DNA from: Paratrimastix pyriformis
Taxonomy: Eukaryota > Preaxostyla > Paratrimastigidae
Reading direction: 5' to 3'
NCBI GenBank assembly: GCA_027972325.1
Contig: JAPMOS010000213.1
Coordinates: forward strand, 22,501-49,613
Length of the DNA: 27,113 nucleotides
Translations under genes and position numbers: made by a program
In this document: in pieces, positions 1-13,539 of the stretch
Layout: the number at the start of each line of letters is the position of its first letter
How positions within the stretch are numbered: position 1 is the stretch's first letter
Notes under the pieces: model-generated
Database searches by the model: none
Told to the model about the DNA's origin: nothing
What the model saw: only the letters and a program-made list of their open reading frames with translations

Positions 1-78
<78 letters not shown>

Positions 79-240
79 TCATCATCATCATCCAGATCAT
101 CATCATCATCCAAACATCATCCAATCATCCAATCATCATCCAATCATCCAATCATCATCCAATCATCATCCAATCATCATCCAATCATCATCCAATCATC
201 ATCCGATCATCATCCAAGCATCATCCGATCATCCTCATCC
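1..240. repeat. (ATC)n microsatellite with CATCCAATCATC variants, intron 8
   Basis: About 73 bp of pure TCA/ATC triplets from the window edge, then interrupted CATCCAATCAT-type units to about 230. It lies downstream of the exon 8 donor (GTCTGG at 254), so it is read as the start of intron 8, which continues beyond the window. Confidence 0.9.
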
Positions 241-254
241 TCATCAGCCCAGAC

Positions 255-5295
<5,041 letters not shown>

Positions 5296-5816
5296 GCCGT
5301 CAAGTTTGAAAAGGTCTCCCGCTCCTCAGGAGATATCCGATATATTCTATAGGTTCTCGGCCTTTGCGGGGGCAGACCAATCGGCCTTTGCGGGGGCAGA
5401 CCAAGCGCTGACCAAAATCAAACATCAAACGACCATGGCCGTGGTGTGCAGTGGCTCACCGGCCTCGTGGGCCGGTGGTCCGGGCAGATGTGGAGGGCTG
5501 GCGGACCAGCGGGATCACCTTGCACTGCCTTTTGCAGGAATCCTTTGCTCCAATAACGAAGTGGCTCCCGAATGGGAAGGAGGGGGGTCGGGTGAAGATT
5601 ACCACCAAGACAAGGAGTGGTTCGGTGCCTTGATTCTCCGTTCAGGGCGACCAGCCAGCCCCCTGCACCTGGAGCACTAGGTCGGGGTGGATGTCCCGCA
5701 GGGGGGGGGGGGGGGGGGGGGGGGGATAACGGCTAGTGGCGGTTGTTGGACACACCGACTCCCCTCCTTAGTCAAGTTTCTCCCGCCTGCGTCCTCTCAA
5801 ATCCACATGATGATGA
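5296..5816. other. Upstream region of the BRCT gene; no gene recognised
   Basis: Contains an AT-rich TATAGAATATATC stretch (minus strand, about 5340-5354, 45-60 nt upstream of the ATG) that could be a core promoter; a perfect 24-bp tandem duplication (5357-5380 and 5381-5404); and a run of 25 G (5701-5725). Short plus-strand frames around 5430-5680 have no recognisable domain. Confidence 0.5.
5701..5725. repeat. Homopolymer G25
   Basis: Twenty-five consecutive G on the plus strand, followed by ATAACGG. Its length in an assembly is unreliable. Confidence 0.95.
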
Positions 5817-6086
5817 TTGGATCACTCCCGTCTCTGGCCATCCACTCTGATTGACTGTGTGTGTCTGCGCCTGTTAGTCAGGCGGGGGTCTATCTCCGGT
5901 GCCCCGGCACTGTCAGCCGTGGTGGTAATCACTGCCGGGCTGGTTTCGTTTAAGTCTGGGGTCATAGCCCGGGCCACGGGCCGTCCGAGCGGAGAGAACG
6001 TGCACCTCGCCTTCGCCAACCCCCTCTCCTCCGGCAGCCACCCGACATCGCCAGCGCCATCACCCGGCAGAAGCGTCGTCAAATGA
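5817..6086 (+). CDS. Hypothetical small ORF or exon, 89 codons
   Basis: From about 5850 to the TGA at 6084-6086 the frame ending PSPGRSVVK has almost only G or C in third position, as in the clear coding regions of this window. No domain is recognised and no membrane or targeting segment is convincing. It may be the last exon of a gene whose upstream exons I cannot place; the start is arbitrary. Its stop lies 2 nt from the pol III terminator of the convergent tRNA-Ala. The opposite strand is also open here, so strand choice rests on codon bias alone. Confidence 0.3.
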   Translation: MDHSRLWPSTLIDCVCLRLLVRRGSISGAPALSAVVVITAGLVSFKSGVIARATGRPSGENVHLAFANPLSSGSHPTSPAPSPGRSVVK

Positions 6087-6087
6087 G

Positions 6088-6093
6088 AAAAAA
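6088..6093 (-). terminator. Pol III terminator T6 of tRNA-Ala
   Basis: On the minus strand, TTTTTT begins 8 nt after the discriminator base of the tRNA, the normal arrangement for a eukaryotic tRNA gene. Confidence 0.75.
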
Positions 6094-6100
6094 TGATGGA

Positions 6101-6173
6101 TGGAGCTGAGGGGTTTCGATCCCCTTGCCTCCCGCATGCCATGCGGACGATCTACCAAGTGATCTACAGCCCC
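6101..6173 (-). tRNA. tRNA-Ala, anticodon GGC
   Basis: It folds as a complete 73-nt cloverleaf. The acceptor GGGGCTG/CAGCTCC includes the G3-U70 wobble that identifies alanine tRNAs, with A73 as discriminator. The D stem is GATC/GATC, where both partners of pair 11-24 differ from the usual C-G. The anticodon stem is TCCGC/GCGGG with loop ATGGCAT (U33, anticodon GGC). The T stem AGGGG/CCCCT is perfect, with loop ATCGAAA. A54 is also seen in plant alanine tRNAs, while the anticodon loop with A32-U38 is identical to that of bacterial tRNA-Ala(GGC). Position 15 is C where a purine is usual. CCA is not encoded. An intact fold plus a pol III terminator argue for a working nuclear gene. Confidence 0.85.
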
Positions 6174-6619
6174 GATAGGGGCGGTTGGAAAACGTCGGTG
6201 TCGGGCTCGGCGAGATTCCCGGCGGTGATACAGATTTCCGATCTTTTCCTTCGTTGGTATGATTGTGGAAGCGCTGACGAACTGTGGCTGTGGTCCCGGA
6301 AGCATCCCACTCGCCCGTTTCATCAACACGAACTTTTTTCCGGGTCTGTGGAAACAGCGTCCAGAGGGGGCTTGAATTCGGAACCAATTTGTCAAAGGCC
6401 CACGAATGGACCCTGTGCATGCCCTGCCGGTTTCCCAGCTGAGCAAACGGAGTGGAGGCAACGGGTTGCCGTTCCTCACACTGACCCCCGCCGACTGATA
6501 CCCCCGGCCTCAAGAACTGACTTGAGAAGGGGGCGGGGTGGGCCAAGGGAAAAAATCCCATGACCCACGCACGCTAGCGCAATCCGGACAGGACCGCGCG
6601 AACGAGCGATCCCCTCGCC
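6174..6619. other. No gene recognised
   Basis: Frames are open on both strands (plus 6174-6560, minus 6080-6560) but neither shows a domain. A GTCTGT occurs on the plus strand at 6345, a possible donor of an unplaced exon. A 6-bp hairpin CTCAAG-AACTGA-CTTGAG lies at about 6510-6528. Confidence 0.4.
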
Positions 6620-6782
6620 ACCCACCGAAGTGGGTTGTGGGGGGCATGCCTGTCAACACGCCACAAATTGGCGTGCCGCGAGGCGGACCTCGGCCACACA
6701 CCTTTGGCATGCGACCGAAGCGGACCCCAGGAACACCCGAATGGGTGCACCGGGGCAGTGCCCAAGCCGACCCCTTTAGGGG
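6620..6782. other. Cluster of six short perfect hairpins
   Basis: In 163 bp: ACCCAC-CGAA-GTGGGT (6620-6635), CACGCCA-CAAAT-TGGCGTG (6657-6675), CGAGG-CGGA-CCTCG (6679-6692), CACCC-GAAT-GGGTG (6734-6747), GGGC-AGT-GCCC (6753-6763), CCCC-TTTA-GGGG (6771-6782). Function unknown; a structured RNA or a hairpin-type repeat are possibilities. Confidence 0.5.
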
Positions 6783-7441
6783 CCGACCCGGAGCGGCGGG
6801 GGCCAGCAGCAAATGCTGCATGGCGAGAGAGGCAACCCGTGGGGATAAGAAGCAGGGCTGTGGCCGAAAAAGTATGGGACAGAAGGAAAAACATTATGGG
6901 ACCCCCCTTGGGGAGGGAGGGAGGGAGGGAGGGAGGGAGGAGGGAGGGAGGAGGAAGAGGAGGAGGAGCAGGAAGCATTTTCCAGCCCTTGACGGGGATG
7001 ATTGGCAGACCAAACATGAAAGACCGATCCTCGGCGGTCGACGGTTAATGCTCCGCCATTCCAAGAATCAACCTTCACAATGCAAGGAATTCACAGCAAG
7101 CCCCTTGGATAATGATTGACCGAAAGGACATCGTAGAGATCGCGAAGGCTGGTGCGCGCAGAGGCTTGCGAACAGGTCACCAATGTCAATTGAGAATCGG
7201 ACACTCTTTGACTGATGAGCGATGAGATCTTTTCCTCTCAGGAAAGCGGCAATGCCTCATACAATCACCCCTCCCAGTCAGTCTCATTTCAGTCCCCCAC
7301 TCAAAAGCCCCGGAAAATCGATGGACCCATCGGAGATGCTGGCTGTCGCTGCGGGAGCGAGTTTTCTCTTCGATCTTGAAGTTTTCCTCTCTCTCCGGCG
7401 TTTGCTTCTATTCCCCGGGCCAACACGTTTATCATCAGCTG
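6783..7441. other. No gene recognised; GGGA/GGA repeat at 6909-6970
   Basis: A GGGAGGGAGG tract gives poly-Gly/Glu/Arg or poly-Pro/Ser/Leu frames that are repeat shadows. The remainder has no domain-like frame and no tRNA-like fold that I could see. Confidence 0.5.
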
Positions 7442-7687
7442 TCATTCATTCATTCTCGTGTTAATGCAGCCTCGTGTGAGGCTAACTAAGGAGCCATGAG
7501 AAAGAGATCACAAAGGTTTTATCCCCCAATTCCCCGTCACCTCATCACCCTCGATAGGCTTCACCTCATCGGTCAATTCATTCATTCATTCTCGTGTTAA
7601 TGCAGCCTCGGCCATGAGAAAGAAATCACAAAAGGTTTTATCACCCAAACCCCGTCACCTCATCACCCTCGATAGGCACCTCATCGG
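7442..7687. repeat. Diverged tandem duplication, about 131 and 112 bp
   Basis: Both copies (7442-7572 and 7576-7687) run CATTCATTCTCGTGTTAATG, GCAGCCTCG, CCATGAGAAAGA, ATCACAAA, GGTTTTATC and GTCACCTCATCACCCTCGAT in order. The second lacks about 20 bp after GCAGCCTCG. Confidence 0.85.
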
Positions 7688-7944
7688 CTCAAACGGCATC
7701 GCACCTCATCACCACCCACCTTCAGCACCGAGCCGGCTGGTTGGCCTCGGCTTCATGGTTGCGCTTGGTCGGTATGCCACCATCCTAGGTCGCCCCGAAA
7801 GCAAGACAGGAAGAGAAGGTGGATGGAAAGAGCGACGACCTAAGACTCCCCCCCCCTCCTTGCAGGTTTTGAGGACGAGCCCACCCGGCGAGCCTGACGC
7901 TGCCGTCGTCCACCACCCGCAGGGGAGAGGGGTTCGGTCAATTG

Positions 7945-8379
7945 CTATGTAGTGGAGGCCTCGTTCTGGTGGCCGCTAGTCTGCTGGATGGGCACAGCAG
8001 GCAGCCTTCCTTGGCTCGGCCCCGGTGGTGTCGCCTCCCGCCGGGTCCTCCGATCGCCGGCCGTCCGCGGTGGCACGGCTCGTCGCACCTTGAGCAGTTG
8101 CAGCCGGCGTGCATGGGCCTGGGCCAAGAAGTCTCCCGCAATCCGGTTGACGGCCTCACAAGTCAGGCGCCCCCAACCAGCGGCCGGCCTCCCGATCATG
8201 ATCTGCCACTTGTCCGCGCCCAGGGCCTCGAGGAGGGCCCAGTCCGGGGCCCCCAGGCGGTCCCAGGCCTTTTTGCGGATCCCTGAGAAGTTTCCGCAGC
8301 ACTCACGCATCCAAAATCTGGTCGATCTGACGCCCGCCCCCAAAGCCGTGCTGATGCAACAAGGGAGGTGACCGAACAA
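7945..8379 (-). CDS. Alternative minus-strand ORF, 144 codons, unrecognised
   Basis: An open frame with a protein-like stretch (AWDRLGAPDWALLEALGADK, then LTCEAVNRIAGDFLAQAHAR). No family is recognised. It overlaps the plus-strand segment in part, so at most one is real at 8289-8379. No splice sites of the GTCTG type were found on this strand. Confidence 0.25.
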   Translation of the reverse strand: MFGHLPCCISTALGAGVRSTRFWMRECCGNFSGIRKKAWDRLGAPDWALLEALGADKWQIMIGRPAAGWGRLTCEAVNRIAGDFLAQAHARRLQLLKVRRAVPPRTAGDRRTRREATPPGPSQGRLPAVPIQQTSGHQNEASTT

Positions 8380-8669
8380 GCCCTTCGACCGTTTGGTCTG
8401 CGATGAGCTTAACTCCTGGCCTTAATCTTCTTCCTTTTATTCCTCAGGATGGACCGACTGGGGAAAATCCGCATTTGGACCTCCCCTTCCTCCTCACGGA
8501 GGACTGCACAGTCGTGTGGACCACCACCGGGGTGATCGCATTCAACCTGTCCCTCTGGGATGCCGACGGGACCTTCATTACTTGGTGGACCAGCTCGCCT
8601 CCAGCGGCTGGTGGACATGAACCCTGCCCACGGGGGGGGCGGGGCGGTGGTGGCCCCCTGGCAGTATCG
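8289..8669 (+). CDS. Unrecognised coding segment with one intron-like gap, partial
   Basis: An intron-like stretch lies at 8396-8447: donor GTCTGC, a pyrimidine-rich TTCTTCCTTTTATTCCTCAG end, 52 nt. Downstream, the frame starting at 8448 reads DGPTGENPHLDLPFLL and VVWTTTGVIAFNLSLWDADG with about 80% G/C in third position. Codon bias then moves to the two other frames near 8575 and 8600 (LVDQLA, then LVDMNPAHGGGGAVVAPWQY), each step equal to one missing base. A second acceptor-like TTTTTTTTCG…GTAG ends at 8739. Upstream, QNLVDLTPAPKAVLMQQG (to about 8370) has the same bias but meets a TGA before the intron. Family unknown; real coding content is likely, the gene model is not settled. Confidence 0.35.
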
Positions 8670-8899
8670 TGTCCGGGTTCTATAATCCGCACGAACCTCC
8701 CCGAATCTCGCCTCGTTTTTTTTTCGTTCTGTGGTGTAGGTGATCCGATCGACCGAACCCAGACACGGGAACGCCGCCGCATTCGTGCCGTCAGGCAGGA
8801 CTGAGCCGCCCCATGCTGCGTGGCTCAGAGAGATCGTCGATGTCAGTCAAGAGCGGATTTTCGCAGGACCGTATCTTCCTGTTGGTGCACAACATCTCG

Positions 8900-8973
8900 G
8901 CCCGCTTAGCTCAGAATGGCAGAGCGCTAGACTCTTAATCTAGTGGTCGTGGGTTCAACTCCCACAGCGGGCG
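8900..8973 (+). tRNA. tRNA-Lys, anticodon CTT
   Basis: A complete cloverleaf: acceptor GCCCGCT/AGCGGGC fully paired, D stem GCTC/GAGC with a 9-nt loop, anticodon stem CTAGA/TCTAG with loop CTCTTAA (anticodon CTT, reads AAG), 5-nt variable region, T stem GTGGG/CCCAC with loop TTCAACT, discriminator G at 8973. No intron; CCA is not encoded. It is the best-conserved gene between the BRCT gene and the retrotransposon. Confidence 0.95.
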
Positions 8974-8986
8974 TTTTTTTTTTTTT
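8974..8986 (+). terminator. Pol III terminator T13 of tRNA-Lys
   Basis: Thirteen T directly follow the discriminator base of tRNA-Lys. Confidence 0.85.
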
Positions 8987-9763
8987 GCTCTTTCCGCTCT
9001 TCTCTGTTCCGCTTGTTGCGCCATTGCCATCCTGCTCTTCGTCCAGCGGGAGACCCGTTCCCCCAGCACGATTGCCCGCGAAGGCGGAAACCCCCTACCC
9101 CCCCCCCCCCCCCCCCCCCGCCACTTGCGCCTCTCGGACACCAGTGCTATATAACGGCTCGGGTCGGCACCCTCGTCCCCTTCGGCGCCCAAGGACGGCC
9201 GGCATCGACAAGCGCCTCAAGTGGCCACGCCACTGGTACCGCAGCTCCCCGAACCCATCCTTCTCTTCGTCGTCCGCTCGACAGGACTGCCATCGCCGAA
9301 TGTTGGGTGAAGTGTGGAGATCGGCCGGTGACTGACTGTTGCTGTGGAGCAAAGAGGGACTGATCGGAAGGGTCTCAAATGACGCGGCTTACGCGAAAAG
9401 CTGTTGTCATCGTCTTTTGATCCGGAAGACGGACAACGAGACAAAAAAAAAACCGTCCCTCGAATTTCTGAGTGGGTTGGCGGCGTGGTCGAGCGGGAAG
9501 GAGGAGGTCTCCTGTCCCAAGGACCCTGGTTCGAACCCGGTGTGGTGCGAAATTGTCGAACAGGGAAAAATGCCAACCAAAAGCCGGAATGTTCCAAAAA
9601 CCGCCCGACGGCTTCGGCCGACAGGGTACCGGATGGGTCAGAAGAGTGGCCCGGTTAGTCTGGTTTGAGAACGGCCACCAAATGAGATGGGTGGCGACCA
9701 GGCAAGACACCTCAAATAACGGGAAACCACATGGTGTGGCGGACCGTCGCGCTCCCCTCGTGA
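8987..9763. other. Region between tRNA-Lys and the LINE; no gene recognised
   Basis: Holds a C22 homopolymer (9098-9119), an A10 run (9443-9452), a tRNA-like pair of pol III boxes at 9479-9550 that does not fold, and a CGGC-TTCG-GCCG hairpin near 9610. It may include the 5' untranslated part of the LINE, but no boundary or target-site duplication could be located. Confidence 0.4.
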
Positions 9764-9856
9764 GAGGGCTTAGTTGAGCGGCGTGACAGATGGCTAGCGG
9801 GTGTCGGTCGGGCTGGTGAAAAGCCTGGCTTAAGGTTCCACGGGGAGTCGGGGCTC

Positions 9857-10462
9857 GTGCCGGTAACCAGTCCGGGCGGGCCCCTACTTTCGCGAAGGCG
9901 ACCGCGCCAAGGCGAAGGGCGCGAGCAGGGGGGTGGCGCTCGACCGAGACCGAGACAGACGCGGGTGCAGCGGCTGAAGGCGATGCTGAGGAGGAAGCAC
10001 CTGAGCGTGAGGCGCCCCCCGGCCCCGTATCGAGCGCAGCTGGCCCGGGCAGCGAAGATGGACCGGGAAACACGGAACGCCGCCCAGAGGGCCATGAAGG
10101 CGGCCAAGGCCGGGAAACACCTGCACCTCTTCTTCACGGCCCGCAGAAGGCTTCACCGAGCGTTGATGGGCAAGCGACGGGCAGCCTGTGCAGTGCCCAA
10201 GGCGGAACTCCTCGAGCACCATCGCCGCGAGGCGGGGAGAAGGCAGGAGACGGGGGGCGCCGCCCTGGAACGGTGGCTGCGAGGCCTGCCGAAGCCAGGA
10301 GGAGGGGAGCGGGAGGCCTCCGAGATGTCCGCCGAGGTGAAGACGGAGGAGGTGGTCCACGTGATCAACCGGGCCCCGCGTGGAGTGGCCCCGGGCGACG
10401 ACGACGCGGACACCGAGTTCCTGCGAAGAGTGGCGACAACATTGGGGAAGAGTCGAGGCTGA
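9857..10462 (+). CDS. LINE polyprotein, N-terminal basic region and start of RT
   Basis: The frame is open from 9764 and lacks an early ATG (first in-frame ATG near 9982). It is rich in Arg/Lys and has amphipathic helices (RETRNAAQRAMKAAKAGKHL). It ends in EVVHVINRAPRGVAPGDDDA, which matches the conserved block just before the RT fingers of LINE polymerases (consensus …APGxDGI). The frame is then lost near 10440 and continues one frame over. Confidence 0.7.
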   Translation: MPVTSPGGPLLSRRRPRQGEGREQGGGARPRPRQTRVQRLKAMLRRKHLSVRRPPAPYRAQLARAAKMDRETRNAAQRAMKAAKAGKHLHLFFTARRRLHRALMGKRRAACAVPKAELLEHHRREAGRRQETGGAALERWLRGLPKPGGGEREASEMSAEVKTEEVVHVINRAPRGVAPGDDDADTEFLRRVATTLGKSRG

Positions 10463-11375
10463 TGAGAGGCCTGGCGCGCCAATTCACGAGCCTCATGAGG
10501 GGGAACGGGAGCCCCGACCGGCTGGTCCCTCTCGGCCGCAACGCTCCTCCCAAGCCCGGGGCGGACCTCACCAAGGCGAAGGCCTGGCGACACGTGACCC
10601 TGGGGGATACCCTCTCGAGGGTCTACGGCGGGGTACTGGCCGACCGTCTGACAAACTTCATGGTGCCGGGGAGGCTCGCCCAAGCGCAACGCGGCTTCGT
10701 GGCCGACGGGCGGGTCCACGTGTGGACGCTCACCGAGATGCTGCGCAAGGCCAAGAGGAAGGAGACATCAGTGGCTGCGGTGTGGATCGACCTGGCCAAT
10801 GCGTACGGACGAGTGGACCGGGAGCTGGCCGATCGGATCCTGGACCATTACGGGGTGCCCAGGGCGTTCCGCGAGGCGGTGGGCCAGCTGTACCGGAACC
10901 CGGAGATGTACTTCAGGGGCCTGAGCGAGCGGGAGGACCCCGACGGGCACGTGCACCTCGAGCGAGGCCTGAGGCAAGGGTGCCCCCTGTCGCCAATGTT
11001 GTTCAACTGCCTGCTCAATCCCCTGCTCGAGCGCCTTGAGAGGGCGGCGGGAGGCTTCAAGTGGGGAGACGGGTCGCGGACGGCAGCCATGGCCTATGCG
11101 GACGACCTCCTCCTGACGGCCAATACCCCCGAGGAGGCAGAGCGGCTCCTGCGAACGGCCGAGGAGTACTTCGCCATCGTGGGGCTGGAGCTGAACCCCG
11201 CCAAGTGCATGGCGGCATGGATGAGCGCCGGAGAGCCGCAGCAATGGGGCCTACAGACCAGGACTGGGGCGCCGATCCCCCTGATGGAGGCCGGAGGGGA
11301 GTACAAGTACCTGGGGTTCGTGATCAACCTGCGGCTGGACTGGGGCCGGCCAGGGAACGGGCAAGGGCCACGTTG
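10455..11375 (+). CDS. LINE reverse transcriptase core
   Basis: RT fingers and palm: RLVPLGRNAPPK, then WRHVTLGDTLSRVYGGVLAD, AAVWIDLANAYGRVDR (motif A, first catalytic Asp), GLRQGCPLSPMLFNCLLNPL (motif B), AMAYADDLLL (motif C, catalytic YADD at 11095-11106) and EYKYLGFVI (motif E-like). Spacing is normal for non-LTR RTs. The enzyme would copy element RNA at a nicked target site (target-primed reverse transcription). After LGFVINLRLDWG the frame moves one base. Confidence 0.85.
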
Positions 11376-11700
11376 GAGGAGCGGCTCGCTGCAATTGATG
11401 AGTCGGAGCTGCCGCCCATGGCCAAGATCCAGACCGCCAACTGCTGGGCCGTCCCGGTGCTGAGCTACCTCTTCCCCATCGCGGACTTCCCCCTGAAGTG
11501 GCTGGGGGAGATGGAGAAGGCCTTGGAACACAGGTGCGTGGCCTGGCTGCGGAACGAGCGAGGCAAGGAGCTCCCGGGCATCCCGCATCGCTTCTTCTTC
11601 GAGCCCATCCGAAAGCGCGGGCTGGGCCTGCGGGGGCTGAAGGCGGCCTACGAGAGAGATCGCCTCGCCTTTGCGGCCCGGCTCCTGGCCCACGAGGGGC
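11376..11700 (+). CDS. LINE RT thumb/connection segment
   Basis: Continues the RT in the next frame: ELPPMAKIQTANCWAVPVLSY, then MEKALEHRCVAWLR and GIPHRFFFEPIRKRGLGLRG, the usual post-RT block ending in a GLGL motif. The frame breaks again near 11700; a short segment (AEISQRAWACYEERRAAADG) follows in a third frame to about 11770. Confidence 0.75.
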
Positions 11701-11779
11701 AGAGATCTCCCAGAGGGCCTGGGCCTGCTACGAGGAGCGTCGGGCGGCAGCGGACGGACTCTGGGGTGGGTACGCCACG

Positions 11780-13539
11780 CCGGCATCGAGCGACGCTTCG
11801 CCTTCAAGCGTGGAGGAGAGGAGAAGATGCTGTTGGAATACCGCCGGGTCCACGCTCATAAGCTGTTCTCCCCCAAGAGGCCCAGCGGCATGACTCCGGA
11901 GGTCAAGCGGGCCCTCGAGGCGGCAGACCTGATGGAGTACCTCGGACAGGCACCAGCCGACGCGGTGCTGGTCTGGACGGACGGGTCGATGGTACGCAGC
12001 GCGGCCAGGCAGGATGGCGGTGCAGCGGCGCTGATAGTCGGCCTACCCCCGAGGGACGGGCGGGGGTCGACCCTCGGCGCGGCGATGGGCCTCCCGGGTT
12101 GCGGATCGAACGGCCTGGCGGAACTGATGGGGGTGAGCATGGCCCTGAAACTTCTGGAGGAGGAGCAGGCAGACCGGCGGGCGAACTACATCCTCCTCAG
12201 CGATTCGCAGTACACCCTGGGGGCCATTGCGGGCGTGGCCCGCGTGGAGCGCTACCGGGACGTGGTTGGCGAGATCAGGCGAGAGCTGCTGAAGTATCCC
12301 CGGCTGGTGCTGCGCTACTGCCCGGCCCACCTCGACGAGGTGGCGCTCCCGGCGCCCCGGTTGCCGGCGAACCAGTGGGTCGATCGACAGGCCAGAGCAG
12401 CGGCGGAGGCGGCGAGGGGGAAGCCGCCCATGCCGCTCGGCTTCTTGGACCGGACACCCACCACGGGCCTGCAGGTCGCGCTCCAGATGATCACCGTCGA
12501 GGCGGAGACCCCGGTGGGACCGAGGGCGAGCGGGCCGCCCGCAGGGGACCTGCCATTCTGCTACAGGCTGCTGAGCGAGGCGGCGGCCAAGCGGACCGCC
12601 GAATGGTGGAACGAGGAGGACATCACGGAGGAATGGCTGAAGGCGCCCACGGGGTGGTGGCACACCCTGGACCCCCTGGAGGGGAAGCTCTCGTCGGGCT
12701 GGGCTGGCAAGATCACGCGCCCGGTCCAGCAGCTCCGGAACATCTGCTTCGGGTTTTTCCACGCCTTCCCGGGCGTGAAGGCCGTGTCGGCCCGGTTCGG
12801 CGGCGGAGGGGACTGCTGGTGCCCCTTTGGATGCAGGGCCCCCGAGACGCAGAGCCACCTGCTGGGAGGATGCGGCAGGAAGTTCGGAGACTACTACGTC
12901 AAGAGGAGTGACGCCATCACGGACCGGGTCTTCAGATTCCTGGCCCAGAGGGTCCCGCACAAGTTCGGATACCACGGGGTGGCCAGAACCAACAAGCAGG
13001 CAGCCTTCCCGGAAGAGGTCCTCGCCGCGGTGCCGGAGGCCAGGGACCAGCACCCGGACATCGTCCTGGAACGGCCGGACGGCGGGATGGAGGTCCTGGA
13101 GATCCAGGTCACCTCGAACTTTGAGGAGGCGTTCCAGGCCAAAAGCGCGAAGTACGGGCCCCTCTGTGAGGCCATCGCCAGGAGCGGGCGAGCGTGCCGG
13201 TACCGCATCCTCCTCTTCGGGAGCACAGGCATTGTGCCGCGCCTGACGTACCAGGAGCTCCTCGAGCTGTCACTGAGCCCGCTGGGAGCGCCGCAGAGGA
13301 AGGGCAGAGAGCCACGGCCGCCGGAGAATGCGGAGGCCAGGAAAAAGCGCCTGGAGTCGAGGGGCAAGGCCAAGCTGGATGTGCAAAGCCTCTGCCGGCG
13401 CATCGGGACGCAGCTGGTGGAGAGCATGCTCGCCCTGTTCGGCATGAGGTGCGCGGCAACCATGAGCGGCGGCAGGCGGAAGACCGACGGCAGACCGGCG
13501 AGAGCGGGGAGCCGCGCCCCCCCAGGTCGCGCCGCCTAG
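11780..13539 (+). CDS. LINE RNase H, CCHC knuckle and restriction-like endonuclease
   Basis: RNase H spans about 11960-12420: VWTDGS (Asp 11980-11982), NGLAELMGV (Glu), LLSDSQYTLG (Asp), NQWVDRQA (Asp near 12382), so all four acidic catalytic positions are present. The knuckle CPFGCRAPETQSHLLGGC (C-x3-C-x7-H-x4-C, about 12820-12873) precedes a restriction-like endonuclease: HPDIVLERPDG (13051-13083), EVLEIQVTSN (13090-13119), AKSAKYGPL. This is the CCHC plus PD-(D/E)XK arrangement of R2-group elements, which nicks target DNA. The RxH motif usually upstream reads RSD. A basic tail follows to the TAG. Confidence 0.85.

Larger units (their letters stand above)
9764..13539 (+). mobile_element. 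Non-LTR retrotransposon with RT, RNase H and restriction-like endonuclease
   Basis: Coding content runs from the first codon after a stop (9764) to the TAG at 13537-13539. Domain order: basic N-terminal region; reverse transcriptase with YADD at 11095-11106; thumb/connection; RNase H with its four acidic positions; CCHC knuckle; PD-(D/E)XK endonuclease. No apurinic-type endonuclease is seen upstream of the RT. No long poly-A tail or target-site duplication was identified, so the ends are uncertain. The reading frame changes about four times (near 10440, 11370, 11700 and 11770), each time equivalent to one lost base. The combination with RNase H is unlike typical R2/R4/NeSL elements and recalls Dualen/RandI of green algae, without the N-terminal endonuclease. 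Confidence 0.85.

Noticed and set aside
5430-5680. Plus-strand ORFs near 5.5 kb as a gene
   Set aside because: Two overlapping frames, no domain, no splice support, and the 24-bp duplication lies upstream. Left as unassigned.
9479-9551. tRNA-like sequence with A box and B box at normal spacing
   Set aside because: The acceptor arms do not pair, no D stem can form, the anticodon stem is absent and no T-run follows. Treated as a chance or relic match, not a tRNA gene.
9339-9856. An APE-type endonuclease domain upstream of the LINE RT
   Set aside because: None of the usual APE motifs was seen in any frame upstream of the RT, so none is annotated.
9764-11780. Programmed frameshifting in the LINE
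   Set aside because: No slippery heptamer or pseudoknot was recognised at the frame changes, and they fall inside conserved domain blocks. Loss of a base or sequencing error is simpler.
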